A DNA stretch of 43,139 bases, from the NCBI GenBank assembly GCA_032718475.1, contig JAUCBJ010003560.1, positions 1 to 43,139 of the forward strand, written 5' to 3'. The notes under the pieces were generated by a model, which saw only the letters and a list, made by a program, of their open reading frames with translations, did no database searches and had not been told where the DNA came from. Origin of the DNA: Nemertoderma westbladi (lineage: Eukaryota > Xenacoelomorpha > Nemertodermatida > Nemertodermatidae). Both the position numbers and the translations under genes were made by a program. Positions 34,336 through 43,139 of the stretch are shown here, piece by piece. The first letter of the stretch is position 1; every line of letters starts with the position of its first letter.

Positions 34336-34383
34336 TAACAGTAAGGCTATAAAGTAACAGTAAGGCTATAAAGTAACAGTACA
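34336..34383. repeat. Short 20 bp tandem repeat in the NFXL1 intron
   Basis: AAGTAACAGTAAGGCTATA-type unit repeated about 2.5 times, just before the large minisatellite. Confidence 0.85.
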
Positions 34384-34417
34384 AGTTAAAGGTAACAAAC
34401 TGGTAAGTGAACAAAAA

Positions 34418-36378
34418 TGTGATCTTCCACAGTAAACCCTTCCACTCCGTCTCCTAAAGGAATGCCTGTTCACAAGCATGAGTGATCTTCCACAGTAAAC
34501 ACTCCACTCTGTTTCCTAAAGGAATGTCTGTTCACTACCATGGGTGATCTTCCACAGTAAACCCTTCCACTCCGTTTCCTAAAGGAATGCCTGTTCACAA
34601 GCATGGGTGATCTTCCACAGTAAACACTCCACTCTGTTTCCTAAAGGAATGCCTGTTCACAAGCATGGGTGATCTTCCACAGTAAACACTCCACTCTGTT
34701 TCCTAAAGGAATGCCTGTTCACAAGCATGGGTGATCTTCCACAGTAAACCCTTCCACTCCGTTTCCTAAAGGAATGCATGTTCACAAGCATGGGTGATCT
34801 TCCACAGTAAACACTCCACTCTGTTTCCTAAAGGAATGCCTGTTCACAAGCATGGGTGATCTTCCACAGTAAACACTCCACTCTGTTTCCTAAAGGAATG
34901 CCTGTTCACAAGCATGGGTGATCTTCCACAGTAAACCCTTCCACTCCGTTTCCTAAAGGAATGCCTGTTCACTACCATGGGTGATCTTCCACAGTAAACC
35001 CTTCCACTCGTGTCCTAAAGGAATGCCTGTTCACAAGCATGGGTGATCTTCCACAGTAAACACTCCACTCTGTTTCCTAAAGGAATGTCTGTGCACTACC
35101 ATGGGTGATCTTCCACAGTAAACCCTTCCACTCCGTTTCCTAAAGGAATGCCTGTTCACAAGCATGGGTGATCTTCCACAGTAAACACTCCACTCTGTTT
35201 CCTAAAGGAATGCCTGTTCACAAGCATGGGTGATCTTCCACAGTAAACACTCCACTCTGTTTCCTAAAGGAATGCCTGTTCACAAGCATGGGTGATCTTC
35301 CACAGTAAACCCTTCCACTCCGTTTCCTAAAGGAATGCCTGTTCACTACCATGGGTGATCTTCCACAGTAAACCCTTCCACTCGTGTCCTAAAGGAATGC
35401 CTGTTCACAAGCATGGGTGATCTTCCACAGTAAACACTCCACTCTGTTTCCTAAAGGAATGCCTGTTCACAAGCATGGGTGATCTTCCATAGTAAACACT
35501 CCACTCTGTTTCCTAAAGGAATACCTGTTCATCACCATGGGTGATCTTCCACAGTAAACACTCCACTCTGTTTACCAAAGGAATGCCTGTTCACCACCAT
35601 GGATGATCTTCCACAGTTAACCCTTCCACTCTGTTTCCTAAAGGAATGCCTGTTCACAAGCATGGGTGATCTTCCACAGTAAAACCTTCCACTCCGTTTC
35701 CTAAAGGAATGCCTGTTCACAAGCATGGGTGATCTTCCACAGTAAACACTCCACTCTGTTTCCTAAAGGAATGCCTGTTCACAAGCATGGGTGATCTTCC
35801 ACAGTAAACACTCCACTCTGTTTCCTAAAGGAATGCCTGTTCACAAGCATGGGTGATCTTCCACAGTAAACACTTCCATTCCGTTTCCTAAAGGAATGCC
35901 TGTTCACCACCATGGGTGATCTTACACAGTAAACCCTTCCACTCTGTGTCCTAAAGGAATGCCTGTTCACAAGCATGGGTGATCTTCCACAGTAAACCCT
36001 TCCACTCCGTTTCCTAAAGGAATGCCTGTTCACAAGCATGGGTGATCTTCCACAGTAAACACTCCACTCTGTTTCCTAAAGGAATGCCTGTTCACAAGCA
36101 TGGGTGATCTTCCACAGTAAACACTCCACTCTGTTTCCTAAAGGAATGCCTATTCACAAGCATGGGTGATCTTCCACAGTAAACCCTTCCACTCCGTTTC
36201 CTAAAGGAATGCCTGTTCACAAGCATGGGTGATCTTCCACAGTAAACACTCCACTCTGTTTCCTAAAGGAATGCCTGTTCACAAGCATGGGTGATCTTCC
36301 ACAGTAAACACTTCCATTCCGTTTCCAAAAGGAATGCCTGTTCACCACCATGGGTGATCTTACACAGTAAACCCTTCC
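34418..36378. repeat. 62-63 bp minisatellite, ~31 copies, in the NFXL1 intron
   Basis: Unit begins GGGTGATCTTCCACAGTAAA and continues through CCTAAAGGAATGCCTGTTCA. Two main variants alternate: CACTCCACTCTG (15 bp tract) and CCCTTCCACTCCG (one base longer), with ends CAAGCAT, CTACCAT or CACCACCAT. Blocks recur (around 34920-35040 and 35280-35400), so there is a higher-order pattern of several units. It lies wholly in the intron 34194-36646. Confidence 0.95.
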
Positions 36379-36478
36379 ACCCGGTACAAATAATACTTTC
36401 AGTTTATCGTTGTACCGGTAGGGTTGAGCTACAAATGAAAGGCCTACCTGTACCAGCAGAACCATTTCTAAAGTTGTC

Positions 36479-36541
36479 AGCGCGGATTATAAAGTTGTGT
36501 GTGTGGATTATAAAGTTGTGTGTGTGGATTATAAAGTTGTG
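36479..36541. repeat. 21 bp tandem repeat, 3 copies
   Basis: Three units of GGATTATAAAGTTGTGTGTG in the NFXL1 intron. Confidence 0.9.
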
Positions 36542-36646
36542 ATGTTGTTAAAATAAAGACGAAAAAATATAATTAAATATAGAATAAATAAATTAGGCCT
36601 ACCTTCTGTAAATAAATGACAACCATTAGACTCATAGTTTACTAAC

Positions 36647-37533
36647 CAGACAGGGCGGACACGGTTGATCAACTCGAATGAACTTCACTTCCGCTGGGAG
36701 GCGCCACGCACCCACCGGCTGTTTCTTCTCGACGAGTTTGGTAAGAACCGCGGTGTGACAGACGGCGGGACAGGTGTGTCCGCAGCCCAGCGGTTTCAGA
36801 CACTCCTGCACACAGGGGGGACACTCCCCGAAGTGGCAGCGGTGGGGGGCCCTCCGTGCGTGGTTGCATACAGGCGGGTGGCGGCACAACTCCAGACAGC
36901 GGGGCGGCTTGGCGCCGCGTTGTCTGCCGCACGGCACGCTGGTGACGCTGGAACCGCAGGCGCAGGACACCGGGGCCATCTCGGTACACGGGTAACACCT
37001 ACCGGGGTGGCACCGGGACGGACAGCGGTGGTTCCTACAGGCCAACCACTTGCCGCATTGTTGCTCGCATTGCGGACACGATGTCCCATCGCAGCACTTC
37101 CGTTTACACGGGTGTCTCCCGCAATCTCGCAGATTCCCGCACTTAATATCGCAGAAAAACTCCCGACCGCACACAACATCCTTCTGTTTTTGTCCACATC
37201 GACATCGCTTCGTTAGGTTGTGATTACAGGAGCCGCACGGGCCGTAGTGGCAGCGCTGGAAGCAGCGGTGACGACCGCAGTTGAGCAACCGGTTGCAAGT
37301 GTCGCCGCACGTTGGGACCTCCTGGTCGCACGGGAGCACGTAGGTGGACTTACCGCAGGGACAGGGGCGTTCGCCCGAGCGGGGACACTCGCCACACTCA
37401 CCGCTGTGGCACACCGTGGAGCACTGGTGCTGCCCGCAGGCCAACGACTTGTCGCACACCGAGCCGCACTGCCAGACTGGGTCGTAACACGGTCGAAGGT
37501 TCATCTCACTGCCACAGTTACAGTTAACCAAAC
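36647..37533 (-). CDS. nfxl1: NFXL1, internal exon: six NFX1-type zinc fingers
   Basis: Minus-strand exon of 887 bp. The acceptor TTTGTAG ends at 37534, and the exon starts with two bases completing a codon. The donor is CTG|GTTAGT at 36647/36646, phase 0. It carries six NFX1-type fingers, e.g. CGQHQCSTVCHSGECGEC, CGRHRCFQRCHYGPCGSC, CRNHRCPSRCHPGRCYPC and CGHTCPAVCHTAVL, ending CPPCL. Spliced to 34193 the join reads CPPCL-VPITTSCLGLHD, in frame and as expected for this family. The N-terminal exons must lie beyond 43139, because nothing between 37534 and the LTR element codes for it. NFX1-type fingers bind zinc; DNA binding or ubiquitin-ligase activity is known for NFX1 relatives but is not shown here. 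Confidence 0.93.
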
Positions 37534-37969
37534 CTACAAAGGAATATAATACCGAGAAAATTATACAACCAGAGTTTATTCGCATAAATAAGTAGAGAAA
37601 ATCTCAATTTCATTAAATAACACTTTTGACGAGAAAATATTTTTACACATTTACCACGTTTGAAAGAAGTGTTTCACCATTATTGCACCAGTTGCACTGC
37701 AGTAATTCCCCAACATTATAGTGATTTTTTGCTTGTTTATTAAAAAGCTAACCGTGCAAGCTGAGCTCAATCTGTCGTAAAATACATATATGAGCGTTCG
37801 AAAGTTGCATGGTTTTGAATCTATTTGGAGGCAATTTTAATATTTATTCATCTAATACACATAATTCTGGAACATCATGAGGTGAACCTACTCGTTTCAA
37901 ATTCCATATAAGGTAATTACGATTTGTAGTAGAAAAATATTTGGGTTGGGGGGGGGGGGGGGGGGGGGG
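37534..37969. other. Intron of NFXL1 up to a poly-G tract
   Basis: Non-coding. It ends in 22 G (37948-37969), directly abutting the 5' LTR. Confidence 0.6.
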
Positions 37970-38291
37970 TGTTGTATGTGTATTTTGGTGAAGGGGATTT
38001 TGATATAACATACAGTAGATATGTTCTTGAAGTGAGTTTAGTCATGTATCTGAAAGTCAGGAATCAGTAGTATGTATTCTGCACTTCTATGCCTATTGCA
38101 GTACATGTTGTATACTGCAGCACTGCTATATGCAGATATGATTATAAGATTATGGATTATATATGGAGGCTATATTTTAGTTATACTGATATGCATTTAT
38201 TATATTCCGGGGTATACGAAACACAACATGGCGCAGTGTGTCTGAACTTAGCGGTTCGAACTATTAGTTTGGAACGACGGAAGAGTTTACA
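37970..38291 (+). repeat. 5' LTR of a Ty3/Gypsy element (right end inferred)
   Basis: It starts TGTTGTATGTGTATTTTGGT. The first 69 bp are identical to the 3' LTR at 43071-43139. The right end is placed at TTTACA (38291), because LTRs usually run TG...CA. The 3' LTR is cut by the window end, so this boundary is not checked. No primer-binding site is assigned. Confidence 0.6.
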
Positions 38292-38383
38292 GGTTCGTTT
38301 CGGAATTACCCTGAACTAAAAACGTATTTCTACCGGTAACATCCCCTACTGCCCTAGGCCTAAATCTGAAATCCCGCATCCTG

Positions 38384-41300
38384 ATGGCTGACTCGGAACT
38401 CACTCGTCGCCTGAGAAAGAGTCACTCAGGGTACAAGTCTGCCTACACTCGGAACTCGAATCAATTAGTTGCGCTGATCGACGATATCCGCCAGGATACC
38501 CAAACTGTTCAACCTCAGGTTGTTCTCGACTCCCTGCAGGAGTTACTCGCAAAGGTTCAAACTGCCTTCGAACGTGTCGGCGAGTCTCTAATAACTCTAC
38601 AGACCAACGATGTTGACTGTGCGGCAGAGGAGACAGACTATGATCAATGCGCGGATTCGGCAATCAGGTTCCGTTCCACGGTTTTACAGATTTTGAGGGG
38701 ACAGTCGGACGCCGTGGTGCAGCCAACAGGCCAGTCTCCGACTACAACCACGGATACCCATTCCCCCCGAGCAGATAATGCCCCACGAGCTCCGGTGAAC
38801 AAACCACCAACTCTTGACGACGATGTCACGATACAGCAGTTTAATATCTGGCTGAAATCGTGGAGAAATTACGCCAAGGTTGTCCAACTCGGTAAACAAC
38901 CTCGAGACGAGCAGGTTTCCGCCTTCTTCGGATATTGTACACCCGCGCTGCTATCGAAAATGGAGCACGCCGTCCACATTCCGCAAGATACTCCGCGTAC
39001 TTTGGACGAAGTACTAGGTGAGTTTGAAAACTATCTCCGCGGAAAACAAAACATTGCTTTGGACCGTCTCGAATTGACTTTGTGTAGACAACTGGAGGGA
39101 GAGAACTTCGACGATTTCTACACGCGGTTGTGCGAAGCGTCAAACATTGCGGGGCTCAGATCGATGGACGAGGATGCGTGGATGTCTACACTCATCACAG
39201 TGGGAATATCAAACGAGGAAATACGCCAAGATTTACTCGCCAAGTTCCCAGCTCTCAATCACGAAGAGTCGGTGAAATTTTGTAGAAGCGAGGAGACTGC
39301 ACGTGTTCACAGGGCCAAGGTAAAAAGTGTTTTAACCGGTAGCTCCCATGGATCGGCTATATCGGCGGCGACCAGCTCCGACTCCGCGAGGAATAGGGAA
39401 GATTTTCGGGGCCGCGGTTTTAAACGCAACGCTTTCCCACGAGGACAGCGATCTAAAAGTAAAACAAATCGATCGCAATCGAGAGGGGGACAATCGGAGG
39501 CCAAATGTCCTTCTTGCGGCTACTTTAAACATGTAGACGGTAAACCTTGCCCTGCCAAAAACCAGATCTGTATGAAATGCCACAAACGCAACCACTTCGC
39601 GCAGGTTTGTCACTCTAAACCTGCTGCCACACGGAACTCAGGCTCATCCAATGCTCTGACGAGTTCAGCCCTAAGTGTGGCCACTGTCGGCAGTGATAAG
39701 CCACCAAGAGTCAATGTTTCGCTTTATCACCCAGCCGACGGCAGTCTTATTGGCTGCCAACCTGCCATTCCAGACACAGGTTCTGAATGTACAGTTTCTG
39801 GTATCCAGCTATTACTAGATCTCGGAATTGATGTTGCGAATTTAATTCCCCCCAACAATGACAAGTTGATCAGCATCAATGGGAAAATGCTAAATCAACT
39901 TGGTCGTGTATCATTTTATTTTATTCTAGAAGGTAGAAAAGTTTTGGAAGAAGTTAAAGTGTGTGAAGGTGTTGCACATTTATATATTTCACTTGATATG
40001 TGCAAGGCTCTGGAAATTGTTTCGCACAATTTTCCGAACCCTTCACCATTAATTAACGGTAAACATGATAAATCTAATGTTAATATGTCAGCATGCCTAA
40101 CGCCAGACAAGCCCAGCACTGAGCCATTGTTTACCGTGAGAGACAGACTGAAATGGCTGTCGGGGCTACCAGAGTTTCCCTCTGAACAGGTCATAAAGGA
40201 GGTCTATAATAAACTCTGTAATGTTTATAGTAAAGTTTTTGATTCAAAATCTGAACTGCGGGCAATGTCTGGTCCAACTGTAGGTGACCCTATGAAAATT
40301 TACCTAAAAGACGACTGCAAACCTTTTGCAGTTCATTCAGCACGGGCCATCCCATTTGCTAAAAGAGAACTGGTTAAAACTGAGCTCGACGCATGGGTTG
40401 CCCGTGGTGTTATTAAACCTGTAGGAGACAGACCCACTCAGTGGTGTCACCCACTGGTAGTTGCCTCCAAGTCTGATGGTGGTATACGGTTGTGTGTGGA
40501 CCTTACCAATCTAAATAAACAGGTCGAGCGTGTGGTCCATCCCGGGAAGTCTCCTAGCGGGGTTGTGGCTGAAATTTCTCCTGCCTCAACAATCTTTACG
40601 ACCCTAGATGCTAAGTCGGGTTATTGGCAAGTGCCACTGGAACGCGATTCACAGGATTTAACTTGTTTTATCACTCCCTGGGGTCGCTATATCTTTCTGA
40701 GGGGTCCCATGGGCTTTATTAGTACGGGAGATGCGTACAACTTACGTGGTGATCTGGTCCTAGGTGATTGTGAGAATGTACATAAATTGGTAGACGACAT
40801 TCTCATTGAGGATAAGAGTTTTAATGACCACGTTAATCGTGTCTGCGATGTTCTAGAACGTTGCTTCGAACACAATATTACTTTAAATCCAAATAAATTT
40901 AAATTCGCCAAACAGGAGGTCAAATTTGCAGGTTACTTAGTTTCCGCTGATGGAATAAAGGCGGACCCCCAAAAAGTTGCTGCTATTTCTAATTTTCCGA
41001 GTCCTACCAACCGCACTGAGCTACGCTCGTTCATGGGGTTGGTGCAGCAACTAGCCTCCTTCTCTAATGAGATAAGTGGTGCGGCTGGACCACTGCGTGA
41101 TATTTTGAAAGAAAGAAACGAATTTATTTGGACAAAAAACCATGAGGTGGCCTTTAGCAAAGTTAAGGGGGCACTAATTTCACCCCCGGTATTGACAACA
41201 TTTGACCCTGCCGCCCCCACTATTCTAGAAACTGACGCTTCTAGGACTAAGGGATTGGGATTTTCATTACGACAGAAGTGCGATGGTTGTTGGAAACTAG

Positions 41301-42988
41301 TGCAATGTGGTTCTCGTTTTTTGACTGACAGTGAGACCAGATATGCGACATTAGAATTAGAGGCCCTTGCTATGGTGTATGCAACACAGAAGTGTAAACT
41401 TTATTTGTCTGGATTACCTAGCTTTATAATTATTACCGATCATCGCCCTCTACTGCCGATACTAAACAGTTACACATTGGACATGGTAGAAAATCCCAGA
41501 CTGCAAAATTTAAAGATGAAATTAAGTGCGTACAATATTGAGGTGCAATGGCGTAAAGGTAAATCGCACTGTATTCCAGACGCCTTGTCCCGTGCACCAG
41601 TGTCTGATCCCTGCTCAACAGACGAGAACGACTGTGTGATCACCACCCAGTATATGTCGGCGGCCGTGGAATGCGCTTTCTCTGCTTTGTCAGACGGTGA
41701 CACTAATCCGACTTACATTGACCCCGTTCTAGAACGCATTAGGAAGGTAGCTGCCCAAGATAGCGACTACTTGGCCCTAATTGGTGCGATTGTGTGTGAC
41801 TTTCAAGGTGACTCAGTTAACAATCGCCTTGTTCAACAGCTGAAAAAAGTGTGGACTGAATTATCTGTCGACAGGGGGTTGGTTATTTTTGGTAGACGAA
41901 TTATAATTCCCCAGGAATGTCGAAAGGAAGTTCTAGAACGGATCCACGATTCCCACCAGGGGATTGAAAGGTCAAAACGCCGCGCTCGAGAATGCGTTTA
42001 TTGGCCGGCCATTAACAGTGACCTTGAGAATATAGTTAGGTCGTGCGTTAAATGCAATGAACGGTTGCCTAGCAACCCCAGCGAACCCTATACATGTGAC
42101 CCAATTCCTACACGAGTTTTTGAGTCAGTTTCTAACGACTTATTTGCATATGGCGGTCACACCTATTTAGTTTATACTGACCGACTGTCCGGTTTCCCTT
42201 TTATATCGAGATGGAATTCCGACCCATCCTCCAGCCAGGTCACCGCCCGAATACGAGAATATTTTGTCCAGACTGGAGTTCCCGTACACCTCCGCTCTGA
42301 TGGGGGACCACAGTTTAATTCGAAACATTTTCGGGAATTTTGTGATAATTGGGGTGTTCTATGGGAGCCATCCAGCCCATATAACCCAAGATCCAACGGC
42401 CATGCCGAGATTAACGTCAAGATATTGAAAAATCTTGTTGCCAAGGCCGATGATGGCAAGATAGATACTGAGCCTTTTCTAGAGGGCCTACTCGAGTTGC
42501 GCAACACTCCACGACAAAACGGACAATCACCCGCCCAAATTGTCTACGGACATCCTTTGCGGTCCCAGGTTCCAGCCCATTTCCGCTCCTTTGCCCCAGA
42601 ATGGCAACAGGCTGCTGAGAAAGCCGACGAAATTGCCTGGCGTGCTTCTAAGCAGGCACAAATCCGTTACAATCGAACTACTCGGGAGCTCAAAAAACTA
42701 CCAGTTGGAACCAAAGTGCTTATCCAGAACCCTATCTCCAAACGATGGTCTCGTACAGGGGTTATAATGGATACAGGAAAGCACCTCGATTATTTCGTCA
42801 AGTTGCCATCTGATCGGCTACTGAGGCGAAATCGCCGATTTCTACGCCCAGCCCATGATAGCCAAGGAAGTACGCCACCTAGCGACGTTCATGAGAAACC
42901 CTTTCCATCGAACCAACTTCCACCAATAACTCCTATATTGAGACGTGGCGATCGCGTTAGGACAAAGACTGTACGATTCCAATTGTAA
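38384..42988 (+). CDS. Gag-Pol polyprotein of a Ty3/Gypsy element (1534 aa, single frame)
   Basis: Retrotransposon polyprotein, read in one frame without the frameshift many relatives use. Gag (about 1-410) ends in a CCHC knuckle C396-C399-H404-C409, after a second Cys-rich stretch at 375. Aspartic protease has D464-T-G. RT has D742 and the catalytic box LVDD (803-806 with D804 and D805), where most relatives have YxDD. RNase H has D951, E991/E993 and D1019. Integrase has an HHCC zinc region (H1188, H1191, C1221, C1224; the usual spacing of the two H is wider, so H assignments are tentative) and D1252, D1306 and E1342, with 35 residues between the last two. The frame has no stop or shift, so the copy may be active. 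No envelope gene is visible. Confidence 0.95.
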   Translation: MADSELTRRLRKSHSGYKSAYTRNSNQLVALIDDIRQDTQTVQPQVVLDSLQELLAKVQTAFERVGESLITLQTNDVDCAAEETDYDQCADSAIRFRSTVLQILRGQSDAVVQPTGQSPTTTTDTHSPRADNAPRAPVNKPPTLDDDVTIQQFNIWLKSWRNYAKVVQLGKQPRDEQVSAFFGYCTPALLSKMEHAVHIPQDTPRTLDEVLGEFENYLRGKQNIALDRLELTLCRQLEGENFDDFYTRLCEASNIAGLRSMDEDAWMSTLITVGISNEEIRQDLLAKFPALNHEESVKFCRSEETARVHRAKVKSVLTGSSHGSAISAATSSDSARNREDFRGRGFKRNAFPRGQRSKSKTNRSQSRGGQSEAKCPSCGYFKHVDGKPCPAKNQICMKCHKRNHFAQVCHSKPAATRNSGSSNALTSSALSVATVGSDKPPRVNVSLYHPADGSLIGCQPAIPDTGSECTVSGIQLLLDLGIDVANLIPPNNDKLISINGKMLNQLGRVSFYFILEGRKVLEEVKVCEGVAHLYISLDMCKALEIVSHNFPNPSPLINGKHDKSNVNMSACLTPDKPSTEPLFTVRDRLKWLSGLPEFPSEQVIKEVYNKLCNVYSKVFDSKSELRAMSGPTVGDPMKIYLKDDCKPFAVHSARAIPFAKRELVKTELDAWVARGVIKPVGDRPTQWCHPLVVASKSDGGIRLCVDLTNLNKQVERVVHPGKSPSGVVAEISPASTIFTTLDAKSGYWQVPLERDSQDLTCFITPWGRYIFLRGPMGFISTGDAYNLRGDLVLGDCENVHKLVDDILIEDKSFNDHVNRVCDVLERCFEHNITLNPNKFKFAKQEVKFAGYLVSADGIKADPQKVAAISNFPSPTNRTELRSFMGLVQQLASFSNEISGAAGPLRDILKERNEFIWTKNHEVAFSKVKGALISPPVLTTFDPAAPTILETDASRTKGLGFSLRQKCDGCWKLVQCGSRFLTDSETRYATLELEALAMVYATQKCKLYLSGLPSFIIITDHRPLLPILNSYTLDMVENPRLQNLKMKLSAYNIEVQWRKGKSHCIPDALSRAPVSDPCSTDENDCVITTQYMSAAVECAFSALSDGDTNPTYIDPVLERIRKVAAQDSDYLALIGAIVCDFQGDSVNNRLVQQLKKVWTELSVDRGLVIFGRRIIIPQECRKEVLERIHDSHQGIERSKRRARECVYWPAINSDLENIVRSCVKCNERLPSNPSEPYTCDPIPTRVFESVSNDLFAYGGHTYLVYTDRLSGFPFISRWNSDPSSSQVTARIREYFVQTGVPVHLRSDGGPQFNSKHFREFCDNWGVLWEPSSPYNPRSNGHAEINVKILKNLVAKADDGKIDTEPFLEGLLELRNTPRQNGQSPAQIVYGHPLRSQVPAHFRSFAPEWQQAAEKADEIAWRASKQAQIRYNRTTRELKKLPVGTKVLIQNPISKRWSRTGVIMDTGKHLDYFVKLPSDRLLRRNRRFLRPAHDSQGSTPPSDVHEKPFPSNQLPPITPILRRGDRVRTKTVRFQL
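42872..42885 (-). promoter_or_regulatory. CTCF-like core motif inside gag-pol
   Basis: The minus strand reads TCGCTAGGTGGCGT. It lies in coding sequence and could be chance, but a mobile element carrying such a site could spread it. Confidence 0.2.
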
Positions 42989-43020
42989 AATAATATTTTG
43001 GTTTCTATTTTAGATTAAGT

Positions 43021-43057
43021 TTAAAGCGAAATAAAACTCATTTTATATTTCGCTTTT
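43021..43057 (+). other. Hairpin between gag-pol stop and polypurine tract
   Basis: AAAGCGAAAT (43023-43032) pairs with ATTTCGCTTT (43047-43056). The loop holds AAAACTCATTTTAT. It is positioned just 5' of the polypurine tract, and includes an AATAAA. Confidence 0.7.
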
Positions 43058-43070
43058 AAAAAAAGGGAAG
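43058..43070 (+). other. Polypurine tract of the LTR element
   Basis: AAAAAAAGGGAAG directly before the TG of the 3' LTR, in the standard position for plus-strand priming. Confidence 0.85.
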
Positions 43071-43139
43071 TGTTGTATGTGTATTTTGGTGAAGGGGATT
43101 TTGATATAACATACAGTAGATATGTTCTTGAAGTGAGTT
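43071..43139 (+). repeat. 3' LTR, first 69 bp, cut by the window end
   Basis: Identical to 37970-38038. Confidence 0.95.

Larger units (their letters stand above)
37970..43139 (+). mobile_element. Ty3/Gypsy LTR retrotransposon, intact up to the window end
   Basis: 5' LTR, one gag-pol frame (38384-42988), hairpin, polypurine tract (43058-43070) and the start of the 3' LTR (43071) are all present in order. Pol runs PR, RT, RNase H, INT, the order of Ty3/Gypsy (Metaviridae). No env frame and no chromodomain are visible. The two LTR segments available are identical over 69 bp, so insertion is recent. It lies antisense to NFXL1, in what is probably one of its introns. Confidence 0.92.

Noticed and set aside
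36665-37549. + strand frames opposite the NFXL1 internal exon
   Set aside because: Shadow frames of the exon; the zinc-finger code is on the minus strand.

Overview
The window looks like a stretch of a metazoan, probably marine invertebrate, nuclear genome. It is AT-rich and gene-sparse, with spliced genes, long minisatellites, many foldback (inverted-repeat) elements, LINE fragments and a Ty3/Gypsy LTR retrotransposon. A Twisted gastrulation gene and an NFXL1 gene point to an animal. The sequence alone does not settle the phylum.

Four host genes are supported. (1) An intronless acyl-CoA synthetase/fatty acid transport protein of the SLC27A1/4 type (5279-7246, +). (2) A two-exon gene for a secreted protein with three cysteine-containing repeats of an unrecognised family (14561-14612 joined to 15316-16611, +), broken by a one-base frameshift in a run of eight A. 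(3) An intronless Twisted gastrulation BMP modulator (22753-23391, -). (4) The last two exons of an NFXL1 zinc-finger protein with a C-terminal membrane anchor (37533-36647 joined to 34193-33351, -). The phases of the NFXL1 exons match across a 2.45 kb intron that is mostly a 62-63 bp minisatellite.

The rest is repeats. From left to right: LINE and LTR-element relics (1.7-2.6 kb); a foldback region (2.6-3.4 kb); a 400 bp palindrome (4.16-4.56 kb); a perfect 12 x 30 bp array (8.64-9.0 kb); a MITE family with AGAGCGCTCTAG ends (9.8-10.6 kb); an inverted two-motif array (12.1-13.7 kb); a composite inverted-repeat element of about 4.7 kb (17.1-21.84 kb) that carries two minisatellites and a nested 51 bp-TIR MITE; a decayed LINE reverse transcriptase (24.2-24.8 kb); a 2.1 kb foldback transposon with arms of about 570 bp that hold repeated RFX X-box-like sites (25.08-27.17 kb); a 40 bp satellite (29.95-31.57 kb); another foldback (31.68-32.33 kb); the NFXL1 intron minisatellite (34.4-36.4 kb); and a nearly complete Ty3/Gypsy element (37.97 kb to the window end) with one intact 1534-codon gag-pol frame.

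The host genes do not form an operon or an obvious pathway. The strongest leads are the lineage-specific-looking secreted repeat protein, the intact and apparently young LTR element upstream of the NFXL1 exons, the X-box-rich foldback arms, the scattered CTCF-like sites, and the number and variety of long palindromes.
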